A stretch of 64,000 nt of DNA. Origin: Prosthecochloris sp. (GTDB taxonomy: Bacteria; Bacteroidota; Chlorobiia; Chlorobiales; Chlorobiaceae). The DNA is taken from assembly GCA_015482705.2 (NCBI GenBank), contig JADMLA020000028.1, positions 1 through 64,000 of the forward strand, read 5' to 3'. The translations under genes and the position numbers were made by a program. This document shows positions 25,967 to 35,005 of this stretch, piece after piece (within the stretch, counting starts at the first letter, position 1; every line of letters begins with the position of its first letter). The notes beneath the pieces were generated by a model, which worked only from the letters and a program-made list of their open reading frames with translations, ran no database searches and was not told the origin of the DNA.

Positions 25967-27055
25967 TTACTCCACTTCGCTGATGGTATAGAGAGCGATT
26001 TGCGATATTCTGCCCTTGAGAGAAATGATTCCTTTAAAACGTGTAGCGAATTTCTTCAGCTGTCTTGCAGGAAAAAGAAAAAGAAGCTCTTCCGACAGAA
26101 GAATCTGCTCACCCATTGCAACACACTCTTCCTGAATCCTTGCGGCTGTATTGACCGTATCTCCGTGAAAAACAATTTCCCTCTTTTCCACACCGACCTC
26201 ACCCGCCATTACCTTGCCTGCATGTAAACCTGCTTTCAAATGCGGAACGTGCTGATAACGCCTTTCGTACTCCCCGGCCCGTTTATCAATACGTTTCAAG
26301 ATATCAAAAAAGCAGCGAATGCAGTTGAGCCGTTTTGTGCCATCCTGAATTCTCCAGGTAATAACAACGCTGTCGCCAACGTACTGATAGACTTCACCAC
26401 CATATGTTGTAATCGGTTCGGCAATATCATTAAAAACATCATAAAGAAGATTGTGGTAACGTTCGTGCCCCATGCTTTCGGCAAGGGCGGTCGAACTGTA
26501 CAGATCAAGAAACATGAAAACCCTTTCCTCCTCATGAGGAGTATGATACCTTCCCACAACGACATTCCAGAAATTTTTTTCTCCCACTCTCTGGACAACG
26601 AGCCGAAAAGAATTTATTACGATTCCGACTATGGTCAAGTACAAAATCAGCACAAAAAACTCCCCGAAAAAAAATGTTCTGAGGCATCTTTCAGAAGAAA
26701 AAACGTTTGTCCCGCCAAGTAATTGATATTCTTCCCAAATCACAAAAAACACTAATACCATCAATGCGATAATGACATAGAATACCGTTCTGACAAAAAG
26801 AGTCAGAAGAAAATTGAGGTTACTGGTAATCCTGGAAAGAAAAAAAACATCCGATACAGCAACAACGGCACCCACAACAAATCCAACAGCGGTGAAAAGG
26901 ACAAAAACAAAGTAGTCGTTAGAGTATACAAACTCTTCGCATGTATGGCTAAGTGCCTTTAAAAAAGCCAGATAAATATAAAGCGCCATCATGAAACCGA
27001 AGATGATCCGCCCTATACTTTTCAGATTTCTGGATATCTTCAGAGGTGTTCGCAT
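25967..27055 (-). CDS. Membrane-bound class III adenylate/guanylate cyclase
   Basis: 362 residues. Residues 1-155 hold about five or six membrane helices; the cyclase homology domain fills 175-355. Metal-binding Asp184 (FLDLYSST) and Asp228 ([10 protein letters not shown]) and the transition-state residues Asn302 and Arg306 ([10 protein letters not shown]) are all present, so it should be active. In the base-recognition strand Glu293 (KREIVFHG) stands where many adenylyl cyclases have Asp, which leaves ATP versus GTP (or a pyrimidine) open. It makes a cyclic nucleotide on the cytosolic side. It faces, tail to tail, the HD/transmembrane protein at 24.7 kb. Confidence 0.85.
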   Translation of the reverse strand: MRTPLKISRNLKSIGRIIFGFMMALYIYLAFLKALSHTCEEFVYSNDYFVFVLFTAVGFVVGAVVAVSDVFFLSRITSNLNFLLTLFVRTVFYVIIALMVLVFFVIWEEYQLLGGTNVFSSERCLRTFFFGEFFVLILYLTIVGIVINSFRLVVQRVGEKNFWNVVVGRYHTPHEEERVFMFLDLYSSTALAESMGHERYHNLLYDVFNDIAEPITTYGGEVYQYVGDSVVITWRIQDGTKRLNCIRCFFDILKRIDKRAGEYERRYQHVPHLKAGLHAGKVMAGEVGVEKREIVFHGDTVNTAARIQEECVAMGEQILLSEELLFLFPARQLKKFATRFKGIISLKGRISQIALYTISEVE

Positions 27056-27096
27056 AATAAAAAATCATGTAGTTGGACAACTCGTGCCCAGAGCCA

Positions 27097-27134
27097 AAAC
27101 AAACGTCCCCCCTGAGGAATTCCTCAGGGGGGAA
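27097..27134 (-). terminator. Perfect 28-base palindrome, probable terminator
   Basis: TCCCCCCTGAGGAA followed directly by its reverse complement (27107-27134). As RNA it folds into an 11-base stem with the loop GAATTC. On the minus strand it is followed by a T-rich stretch (GTTTGTTTT). It lies 54 bases after the stop of the Omp85 fusion gene and would separate it from the cyclase gene. Confidence 0.7.
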
Positions 27135-27187
27135 TGCGGATCAAAAACAAGGTAGAATTATAACAAACCACTTGCCAGGAGAATTAC

Positions 27188-29932
27188 TTAAAAACTGAAT
27201 CCGGTTCTCACGTATATTCCGATATCATCGGTTAGCCTCGCACTGTCAACACCCCTGCCAACGGCGATGCTCAAAGCATAACGCGGCTCGATAAAGCCAA
27301 ACCAAAGTCCACCACCATATCCGGTATGCCATCTGTCGGAATCTCCACCATCGTAAAAAACCCGCCCTGTTTCTATAAAAGCGAGGGGCCCGAACATAAC
27401 GGGAACGAGAAATTTAAACGTACCCAGGTAAACCCTGAACTCGGAATTGGCATAGAGAGAAGCATCGCCTGCAAAACGTTGTTTGTCATAACCACGAATC
27501 GATTCCGAACCTCCGATATACGCTGCTTCGTAGAACGGAAAATCTCCCCAGATTTTTTCCCCTCCTGCCCGCAAAACAAGCCTCGAATAAGGCAACGACG
27601 GCAAAGGGAGATAAGCTGTCCCTTCGGCCTTCACTTTCCAAAATGAATTACTGTTTCCAAAAAACTCCGGATAGTACCCTCCTTCAACGTCCAGTACCAT
27701 ACCACTCAACGCAGCTGTAGCACACGAAGACCTTGCACGTGCAAGTCTACCGAGTTGTTTTCTTGGTGAAAGCATGATTCCTTTACCGCAGTCACGGTTG
27801 TCATAGCGAAAACCAGCAATAATCCTGCCGACAAAATCTTCATCGATGCCATAGGGTGCCATGGTTTCCAGCCGTGAACCCGGATCAACCTCGAGATCGA
27901 CGAATTTTGCCTCCATACCGGTCCTGAACTGAAATTCGGAGTCGGCGGGAAAATGCAGCGTCGGACGTATCCAGGTCAACTGTTGCTTTATCTCGAAATC
28001 ATCTTCATCATACAGAGATGTATCAAAGGACGATTCATTTCCGAAACCATAAAAATTGATCACCTCGAGCTCGGTGGTTCCAATTTCGAGAAGCAGTTCC
28101 GTATCATCGATAAATGAACGAAAATCCCCCCTGTACTCGAGCTTATAGCGAAACTCGGATCCCGGATCATAAGCAACACCACCGCTCAGCTCCATATTGT
28201 AATTGTATGGATCCTTGCGAAACCCATAATCCTCGAGAACGACCCCCCACCCAAGAAAAGCACCATATTCCGGAGCGTAGTCCAATCTGAGGTTCGCAAT
28301 CGACGCGTCCAGTTCACGCCCGTAATCTCTGGTCTTGAAATCATATTTTGCGCGTTCGTCAATCGGTTTGTCGATCTCACTGTTATCAACAGCCGTAAAT
28401 TCGCTTTTGCCGAACACTGTTTCCGGCCCTTGATCATAAAAATAGTTTCCGGCTCTCGTGCTGAAACCGCCTCTTGAAGCCGCCACCCTGTCAATGATTT
28501 TGTCTTTACCTTCTCCACCGATAACCCGAACATCGATATCTTCAGCAAGGATACCATCGATAACGGCATAATCGTTTCCACCTTCCAGATACAGCCTGAT
28601 CTCGGAAGTGTGCTGCGGCTCGAATACTCTCGAATAAAAAGGGACTGCATCACGGGACGCCAAATCATCCTGCATTCTGTAAATCTTCACGGCAACGGTA
28701 CCGTCGCTTTTACGTTCTATCTTTGCAAATTCCGGCTTGTCACTGGTGTAAATATCGACATCCTCTGCATAGATTCGATACAATTCATCCGACGCATCTT
28801 TCAGCAAATCGCGCCTGACCTTGAGATCATACTCGATTTTCTCTCCCTCCTCTGCATACATCGAAGGCGGCATTTGACGTACAGCGTCGGTAATAAGCTC
28901 ATCCGTTAAGAGAGCTTGCAGTTCGGTTGCCACATTTTTCCATTGGGTCTGTGACAACCCGGAAAAAATACGACGATCGAGAGGGCGACCCGACCAGGAT
29001 AGAAAGTAAACCTCATCGAGGTCATCACCGAAACCCTCTATACGTGGAATAATCTGGGTTAACACCCATGAAAACACACCATCCTGACGTGAAAAGGCAT
29101 TGTCTCGATCCTTAGGTACCGGCTTCCAAACAATACCTCCATTTTCCCTGAAGCCAGCCCATCTCCACTGGCCGGTATGCCTGTCCCAGTCACCAATAAA
29201 AAGATCGATAAGACGAGCCTTGAGATAGGCCTCGGCATCCACCCGGTTCCGGTTGTCTTTTTCAAGCGCCTCAAACATGGTATAGGTTTTGACAACCTTG
29301 TCCGCCCCTGCAAACGCATTTACCGGACCGTCATTTTCGTCAGGATGCTCTTCAATCGTGCCGAGGAGACCGGCAAATTCTTCGTAATACTTCCCGAGAT
29401 GTTCACGATCATAAGGTATAACGACAAACTTGGAAGGAGCATGGAGAATTCCAGCCCTATCGAGCAGAGGAGAAACAATAACAGCGCTTGCCGGGTTCGA
29501 TGAACTCACCTGATCCTGAACAACAGCTGAAACCACCGTACCGCGTAACTTTTCCGGCATTCCCCTTGCCGGATCTTTGTCAACTGTCCTGAAACGATAC
29601 TCTTTTCCATCAGAAGCCCTGAAACGAAGGCTGATTGTTTGAAAGCCTCCCCCTTTTTTATACGGTTTCAGGCCACCGGCAAAACGTTGTAAGTCAAGAA
29701 CCTCGACATTCATCGGAGAAGCCCAGAGCGAACGCCAATGATCTCCGAGAAGCATACGGTGCAAAGCTCCTGCACTGTAGTGTTCTCCAGGAACGACCTT
29801 GACACTTTTACGATCGCCAATAACAGATTGGGGGATCTTCTTGGGCTGTGCACTGCCAATCGAAAACCAGCATAACGAGGTCACGATGATGGCCAATTCC
29901 GCCGCAATATATCTTTTCAATGAAAATCTCAT
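27188..29932 (-). CDS. Large outer-membrane protein: kinase-like N-terminal domain fused to an Omp85/surface-antigen barrel
   Basis: 914 residues with a signal peptide (about 8-28). Residues 60-360 are soluble and contain GDWDRHTGQWRW at 247-258, then KPVPKDRDNAF at 270-280. This pairing of a DRH loop with a later D-x-D-N is what the catalytic and metal sites of HipA, FAM20 and PI-kinase-like folds look like. EYRFRTVDKDP at 111-121 could hold the nucleotide lysine. A middle part (430-520) has short Gly-rich strand repeats (GGEGKDKIID). The C-terminal 370 residues are an Omp85-type barrel, with GGSESIRGYDKQRF and a final Phe (RTGFSF). The barrel is well supported; kinase activity is inferred. 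There are no POTRA repeats. Confidence 0.75.
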   Translation of the reverse strand: MRFSLKRYIAAELAIIVTSLCWFSIGSAQPKKIPQSVIGDRKSVKVVPGEHYSAGALHRMLLGDHWRSLWASPMNVEVLDLQRFAGGLKPYKKGGGFQTISLRFRASDGKEYRFRTVDKDPARGMPEKLRGTVVSAVVQDQVSSSNPASAVIVSPLLDRAGILHAPSKFVVIPYDREHLGKYYEEFAGLLGTIEEHPDENDGPVNAFAGADKVVKTYTMFEALEKDNRNRVDAEAYLKARLIDLFIGDWDRHTGQWRWAGFRENGGIVWKPVPKDRDNAFSRQDGVFSWVLTQIIPRIEGFGDDLDEVYFLSWSGRPLDRRIFSGLSQTQWKNVATELQALLTDELITDAVRQMPPSMYAEEGEKIEYDLKVRRDLLKDASDELYRIYAEDVDIYTSDKPEFAKIERKSDGTVAVKIYRMQDDLASRDAVPFYSRVFEPQHTSEIRLYLEGGNDYAVIDGILAEDIDVRVIGGEGKDKIIDRVAASRGGFSTRAGNYFYDQGPETVFGKSEFTAVDNSEIDKPIDERAKYDFKTRDYGRELDASIANLRLDYAPEYGAFLGWGVVLEDYGFRKDPYNYNMELSGGVAYDPGSEFRYKLEYRGDFRSFIDDTELLLEIGTTELEVINFYGFGNESSFDTSLYDEDDFEIKQQLTWIRPTLHFPADSEFQFRTGMEAKFVDLEVDPGSRLETMAPYGIDEDFVGRIIAGFRYDNRDCGKGIMLSPRKQLGRLARARSSCATAALSGMVLDVEGGYYPEFFGNSNSFWKVKAEGTAYLPLPSLPYSRLVLRAGGEKIWGDFPFYEAAYIGGSESIRGYDKQRFAGDASLYANSEFRVYLGTFKFLVPVMFGPLAFIETGRVFYDGGDSDRWHTGYGGGLWFGFIEPRYALSIAVGRGVDSARLTDDIGIYVRTGFSF

Positions 29933-30027
29933 AATCTTCCCGATATTGAATCCTTCCCTGATTCGCCTGAAATCATGAGTACGAGCGAGAAATAGACAGG
30001 TTTCGTAAAAATAAATTAATAAACGGC

Positions 30028-30948
30028 TTACTGTATGGCTGGACGCTGCTTTCGCATCGAGTACCGAAGCAACGTTGCATTCCCACCAACACCTTCGTTA
30101 CTGATGAGCATTTCGTTATCGGCAGTAAAAGCAAGGCCTTCCGGTTGAGCATGATCTTTTGACGGAAGACGGGCGACATCGATAATCTTCCCTTGGGGAT
30201 CTATTTCCACAAGAAGCTTTCCCCTTGCTGCCAGGACAAAATATGTCTTCGACTGAGGGTGCCGTTCGATAGCCGAAGGTTTGAATTTTTTCTTAGCGCT
30301 CTTTTTTTTCAAAAACTTGCTGTCAATAAGAAATCTGGGGGTTTTGTCAAGCGACATGCTTTTCAGTGAAAACGAATAAACCGGCTTCTCTTTACGCTTT
30401 GAATTTTCCTTGTCGAAGACCAGCCGCTGCAATGAAAACTCTTTCGGGTATTCTTTACAGGCCAGCAACAAAGCATCTGACTCCGGATCATAGCAAAGCC
30501 CTTCGACATCGTAGAGATCATTCAGAAATGTTTCATGCCTGACAGCATCCACCTTTTCTCCATCATTTCCCTCTCGAAACCCATAAATGACCCCGGCACT
30601 GGATACCATATAAAACTGTTTGCCTGAAACTGCAATATCCTCAAAGTCTTCCATGACCGGATCCTGTCCGAACCAGCGTTCTTCAAAGAGTGAAAAATGC
30701 TTGATAATTTTGCCACTTTTCATATCGAGCTGAAAAACCGTCCCTTTTTCATCATCATGGGCAAACAATCGATTATCATCGGTCACGGCGATTCCTGAAA
30801 TTTCTTTCAGCACCGGAGCGAGTTTCACATGACTCTCCGGATTATCGAGATCATACCTCGCAAGCATTGACTCCTCTGCAGACAAAGAGTCATAAAAAAA
30901 TACAGAAAATGAAATGAATAGAAACAAAAAGAACTGCAATCTTCTCAT
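30028..30948 (-). CDS. Exported beta-propeller protein, SdiA-regulated/SMP-30-like
   Basis: 306 residues with a signal peptide (about 1-24). The body carries repeated propeller-type strands: LKEISGIAVTDDNRLFAHDD, EDFEDIAVSGKQFYMVSS, YDVEGLCYDPESDALLLACK and QPEGLAFTADNEMLISNEG. The (E/D)GL.. and EDI.. units with conserved acidic residues match the SdiA-regulated family. It is probably periplasmic, where it may bind a ligand or metal. It lies upstream of the Omp85 fusion on the same strand (95-base gap), so the two may be expressed together. A second protein of similar style is at 35.0 kb. Confidence 0.7.
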   Translation of the reverse strand: MRRLQFFLFLFISFSVFFYDSLSAEESMLARYDLDNPESHVKLAPVLKEISGIAVTDDNRLFAHDDEKGTVFQLDMKSGKIIKHFSLFEERWFGQDPVMEDFEDIAVSGKQFYMVSSAGVIYGFREGNDGEKVDAVRHETFLNDLYDVEGLCYDPESDALLLACKEYPKEFSLQRLVFDKENSKRKEKPVYSFSLKSMSLDKTPRFLIDSKFLKKKSAKKKFKPSAIERHPQSKTYFVLAARGKLLVEIDPQGKIIDVARLPSKDHAQPEGLAFTADNEMLISNEGVGGNATLLRYSMRKQRPAIQ

Positions 30949-31127
30949 GTATGGATATCAGGTTTAGCTGGCACTCGAGATATTAATCCGCGAAATCAAG
31001 CGCTCAACCCTAGTTATAATATTTTTTTGTATACCCTTTTCAGTCATTCTCTTGGTTGACCTGTCAAACAGAGGTTTTGATTTTACGAAACATATCCTGG
31101 GGCCCCTGTAGATATCCTAAGTTTACG

Positions 31128-32207
31128 TCACGCCAACAGATGTAAACGGGAAAAAACATAATCAAGGTGATCTTCATTTAACACAATCCTGTAATAACTT
31201 GTTCCATCGAGCCGTATCGGACGGCTGTCTCGATCACTTAAAAATTTCCGGCTCTGTTTACCGTTATACCAGTAAACAAGGCGTATCTTTTCGTGATCTA
31301 TCTCCAGCGCGGTGATTCCCCTTTTGCCAATCGCACACCCTGAATTGAAAACACTGGGTATAGTCAGGTTATTGTATACCCCGCTCCGCAAGCCGATTCT
31401 TTTCCCCTGCTCGTAACAGGCAGCCAGCTCTTCTTTGAGAGTCGATATTTTATCTTTTATTATTTCTCGTTCTTGCTTTTGTGCGGCAGGAAATGCACGG
31501 CAGAGCTCCTCGATCCGATAGTTGAGATAATCAACCTTGGAAAGCGATTCGAAAAGAGGTCGATGTGTATGACCGATAACCGAAACAATTTTCGCGTTAT
31601 TGGAAAAATCATAAATCGATTTTTCAATCGCGAAGCGGCGACGGCTGTTGTAAGCGATCGAGAAATTCCTGATACCGAACGGTTTAGCTACGTAGCGTAA
31701 AAACCAGACTATCGAACGGCTGACGACCGGATATGTTTCCCAGAGGAAAACCGACGCTTGATGACCGTGAAAAACCAGAATATTCTCTTCACGATAGGAC
31801 AATTTCAGTGATTCGAGCAAAAAAGGCGCCAAAAGGTAATCTTTTTCATCCTGGAGCGAAGCATCGTGATTGCCAATGGTTCTTAAAAAAAAGCCTGTTT
31901 CGTTAAAACGAAGGAAGAGTTGATAAATATGCCGCCATTGAGCAACGATATCATCGAGAGGAAATTTAAAAAGTTCTTCAATATCACCATTGAGAATGAG
32001 ACTATACTTTTCCGGGAGATAATACTTGCTCATCACAGCATCGACAAGGGGAGCATTGTGCCTGAACTCGTCACGTCTCCCCCCGTTGCCCATATGCAAG
32101 TCGCTCAGGATCAGAATCCTCGATTCTCCGTCAAGATCAATATTTTTTGACCTTTTCAGCAGACGTTCGAGATGCGGATGCTTGTCATTGTTGTTAAGCA
32201 GCTTCAT
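31128..32207 (-). CDS. Calcineurin-like metallophosphoesterase
   Basis: 359 residues. All five metal motifs are visible: LSDLHMG, LNGDIEE, IGNHD, FHGHQA and IGHTHRP. The enzyme is cytosolic by sequence, with a helical insert between the GNHD and GHTH motifs (about 150-190) and a helical segment near 235-265. Such proteins cleave phosphodiesters or pyrophosphates; the LpxH group acts on lipid A precursors, but the length and insertion here differ. It overlaps no gene; the PHP phosphoesterase lies 30 bases upstream on the same strand, so the two probably form one unit. Confidence 0.85.
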   Translation of the reverse strand: MKLLNNNDKHPHLERLLKRSKNIDLDGESRILILSDLHMGNGGRRDEFRHNAPLVDAVMSKYYLPEKYSLILNGDIEELFKFPLDDIVAQWRHIYQLFLRFNETGFFLRTIGNHDASLQDEKDYLLAPFLLESLKLSYREENILVFHGHQASVFLWETYPVVSRSIVWFLRYVAKPFGIRNFSIAYNSRRRFAIEKSIYDFSNNAKIVSVIGHTHRPLFESLSKVDYLNYRIEELCRAFPAAQKQEREIIKDKISTLKEELAACYEQGKRIGLRSGVYNNLTIPSVFNSGCAIGKRGITALEIDHEKIRLVYWYNGKQSRKFLSDRDSRPIRLDGTSYYRIVLNEDHLDYVFSRLHLLA

Positions 32208-32237
32208 ACCCGGCTCGGCCCGCTTGAAAACGGTAGA

Positions 32238-32960
32238 TCATTTGATTTTTCCGCCTCTGTAAAGAAAAAGGGATACTCTGTCATTGTTTCTTATTGCCTC
32301 CTTGACTGCCTCGATGTTTTTCTCACATCTCAGCAGCGTTTTCCAGGAAAGCAAATGTCGTTCTTCGTGAAAATCTGAATTAGCGATATAATTAAACTTT
32401 TTCAAACCAACAACATTAAAGAGATCATCACGATTAGCTACCTCCCAGGCATCGAACTTTGTCGCAAGCCTTTCATGGTTTTTCCAGAGATATACCGAAG
32501 GCTCTTCACCCGAATGATTTCTCACATACGGATGACATGCAATGGAAATACCCTGCTGCGCTCTTGTTTTTTCAATGATGGTATCGACATCGAGGTCTGG
32601 AGATATATAGTCCTTGATATCGAGTGCAAGGATGTGATAACGGGATGTATTGTTGGTTATTTCAATACCCGGTAGCAACAGCATGGCATACTTCTCCCAC
32701 GCCCGCCTCGCAGCCGCCCACAAGGCCTGCTGATAATCGGAAAACCCCTCTCTACTGACAGCACAGAGTTCGGATTCTCTTTTTCCACTGTTTACGATGC
32801 TTTTACTATCGAGCACATGGTCTGTAATCGCGATAACGTCAAATCCAGCCGTCCCATATAACTCAACGACCCTGTCGAGGGAACATTGGCCGTCACTCCA
32901 CGTTGTATGAATATGAAAATCACAGTAAAGCCATTGCATAGCACTCTCTCTGCTTGTCAT
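32238..32960 (-). CDS. PHP-domain phosphoesterase
   Basis: About 241 residues from ATG at 32960; ATG at 32939, seven codons later, is equally possible (MQWLYCDFHIHTTWSDG). The metal-binding motifs DFHIHTTWSDG, ITDHVLD, ACHPYVRN and NSDFHEE are in order. A longer open frame continues back to 33065, but in another frame that DNA reads as the tail of a decayed AsmA-type gene, so the extension is not coding. It probably cleaves a nucleotide or sugar phosphoester, like the 5'-3' nucleoside-bisphosphate phosphatases of this family. Confidence 0.82.
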   Translation of the reverse strand: MTSRESAMQWLYCDFHIHTTWSDGQCSLDRVVELYGTAGFDVIAITDHVLDSKSIVNSGKRESELCAVSREGFSDYQQALWAAARRAWEKYAMLLLPGIEITNNTSRYHILALDIKDYISPDLDVDTIIEKTRAQQGISIACHPYVRNHSGEEPSVYLWKNHERLATKFDAWEVANRDDLFNVVGLKKFNYIANSDFHEERHLLSWKTLLRCEKNIEAVKEAIRNNDRVSLFLYRGGKIK

Positions 32961-33643
32961 TAACCAATGAAATCCTCTCTTGTCAAGCAAAAATGTAAGG
33001 AATAAACTTCTGCAGTATATCGGTAACCTTGTGAACTTCCTGAAAACTGTCCCTGTGAAAAACACTTGGGATCTTTCGAGCGTTCTTCTGACATGTCATG
33101 GTTCAGACCTTCTGCAAGCACACTGTTCCCATTGGTCTTATCATAAAAGGTTATGGCTGCATCCTTTTTCTTGAAATCGCGGACAGAAAAAGCAAAGTCG
33201 GTCGTGTTACGAGCATTTTGCCGGGAAGTGGCTTATGGCAAAATATCCCAATTGCAGTTTCCGGCACTATCGGTTTCGATAGTAATCCTCGACCGTTCAC
33301 CCCTCAGTGAATGAACCGTCAATTCCTCTGAAAAAATCGACAACGCTTCAAAAGTAACGGATAAGCGATCTACCGTTGTCAACATATCTCTACTTTCGGC
33401 ACTCTTCGTCGTAACCAGGAGGTCACGAAAGGTGATGCTCACACCAGAATATGCCTTGAATAGAGATATATCCGTCTCCTGATAATCGACCGTTGCTTCC
33501 AAAGGATTGTTTAGAGTCTCTTTGATGAAATCGTTCAAACCAGATTTCAGGATATGGAGAAAAATGGAAATCGATCCTGCAAACAAAACCAGCAATACCA
33601 GAAAAAACTTGAGAAACTCCCTCATCTTCGTAATATTGAACAA
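32960..33643 (-). pseudogene. Decayed AsmA/DUF748-type envelope protein gene with an in-frame stop
   Basis: From 33643 (or the Met at 33625) the frame codes for a membrane anchor, FFLVLLVLFAGSISIFLHIL, and the start of an AsmA-type domain, ending in GNCNWDILP before a TAA at 33233-33235. The same frame then stays open for 90 more codons to a TAA at 32960-32962, and the reading continues the family pattern: FSVRDFKKKDAAITFYDK after the stop is what normally follows NWDIL in AsmA proteins. A single base change in the codon after NWDILP would explain the first stop. The usual several hundred C-terminal residues are missing, so the gene is both stopped and truncated. Confidence 0.7.
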
Positions 33644-33745
33644 GTTGGGTTACTTATTTCAAAAAAGATGAATTAAAGGTTTCGATCTTTTTTAACGGCA
33701 AACAATCTTGATCGTAATCCGAAAAATCAAAAAACCAAACCAACA

Positions 33746-34396
33746 TTGATCAGTCCTGAACGATTCTCAAAAATCAAACAGCTCCTTTCTTTACGGCAGC
33801 CTGACCTTACTGTCCTCATGGATAATGTGAACAAACCTCACAACTTATCGGCAATCATAAGAAGCTGTGATGCTGTTGGCGTCGAAACCATACATGCAGT
33901 CTCATCAAACGATGTCATACTAAACCGTCAGAAAGCTGCAAGAGGCTCGAACAAATGGGTAAACCTTGTTTTACATGAAAATATAGAGACCGCCTATCAA
34001 GCCCTTAGAAGTCAAAAGATGCAAATACTTGTAGCTCATTATAATGAAGAAGCGGTCAATTTCAGAGACATCGACTATGCAAAGCCAACAGCGATCGTCA
34101 TGGGTGCTGAGCTTTTCGGACCCTCGGAGAGTGCTGCATCACAAGCTGACCATTTCATTTATGTTCCCATGCAAGGTATGGTTGAATCACTCAATGTCTC
34201 TGTAGCTGCCGCAGTCATCCTGTTCGAAGCACAGCGTCAGAGAGTTGAAGCCGGATTTTACAACCATCCGAGGCTTCCTGCTGAATATATGAAAAAGCGC
34301 ATCTTTGAACTTTCCTACCCTGTCATCAGCGACAAAATGACTCGACTGGGCCGTTCCTACCCTGAACTCGACAGCAAAGGGAAAATAATCACATAG
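33746..34396 (+). CDS. trmH: tRNA (guanosine-2'-O-)-methyltransferase TrmH
   Basis: 216 residues. The SPOUT signature motifs are clear: motif 1 NVNKPHNLSAIIRSCDAVGV, motif 2 AIVMGAELFGPS, and motif 3 YVPMQGMVESLNVSVAAAV. The RQPDLTVLMD start and the C-terminal ELSYP helix match TrmH, which methylates the ribose of G18 in tRNA. It stands alone in plus orientation after the AsmA remnant on the opposite strand. Confidence 0.9.
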   Translation: MISPERFSKIKQLLSLRQPDLTVLMDNVNKPHNLSAIIRSCDAVGVETIHAVSSNDVILNRQKAARGSNKWVNLVLHENIETAYQALRSQKMQILVAHYNEEAVNFRDIDYAKPTAIVMGAELFGPSESAASQADHFIYVPMQGMVESLNVSVAAAVILFEAQRQRVEAGFYNHPRLPAEYMKKRIFELSYPVISDKMTRLGRSYPELDSKGKIIT

Positions 34397-34519
34397 ATCT
34401 GAGCCTTTAGCGGTGACAGTTCACCGAAGTGTAACAAACCCCGCTCGCAAGCAAAGGGAAATCTTTGTATATAAAAAAAAGAATACGCTTACCCGCCCGG
34501 CAACTTTTCCACTGTGCCT

Positions 34520-34885
34520 ATGTCACAGCAAGAAGTGAAACCCTACCGTATAGTCATAGAATGGACAAACAGTGAGGACTTTTTCTTTTCTTGTGACTAT
34601 AAAGTTACTGATGACAATACGGACAAAACTGAAACACAGCAGCAACATACCCACTGGTTCCCACATGTTACAAGAGCGATGGGGAACGTTCTGAAAAAGC
34701 TGAGAAGGGAGCACATCACCTTTCCCCTTTTTCTCATTTCTCTTGCATTTGAACACCGGCATCTTCTTCGAGAAATCGATGAGCTGCTCCGGGCACTGCA
34801 TGCTCATCTCGGTAACCAACAAGGTCCGGGAAGTTACCGTTGTTTCATTTGCAGTGAGGGAAAACAAACGGTTACGGAATGCTGA
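34520..34885 (+). CDS. Hypothetical protein
   Basis: 121 residues from ATG at 34520 (GTG at 34514 would add two). N-terminal half: EVKPYRIVIEWTNSEDFFFS, two beta strands of a small compact domain. C-terminal half: helical, with FEHRHLLREIDELLRALHAH. The protein ends in a small CFIC segment. I recognise no family. An overlapping open frame on the other strand is less protein-like. It sits alone between trmH and the lipoprotein gene. Coding is judged from the amphipathic pattern and isolated position only. Confidence 0.5.
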   Translation: MSQQEVKPYRIVIEWTNSEDFFFSCDYKVTDDNTDKTETQQQHTHWFPHVTRAMGNVLKKLRREHITFPLFLISLAFEHRHLLREIDELLRALHAHLGNQQGPGSYRCFICSEGKQTVTEC

Positions 34886-35005
34886 AATATACCGTCTCAG
34901 AGAGTAGAGCTTGTTTCCGGCCGATGTTTATGATATTTTTTCGAAGGTTGTCGAAACAACCAACACCGAAAACCCGTATCCAACGTCTTTCCTGAGCTTC
35001 TTTTC

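Noticed and set aside
32961..33065. 35-codon N-terminal extension of the PHP phosphoesterase
   Set aside because: The same DNA reads, in another frame, as the tail of the AsmA remnant, and PHP enzymes normally start just before the DFHIH motif.
34523..34867. Minus-strand frame of 114 codons opposite the small gene at 34.5 kb
   Set aside because: Its product is hydrophobic and irregular without a clear domain; the plus-strand frame has better strand and helix patterns. Neither is certain.
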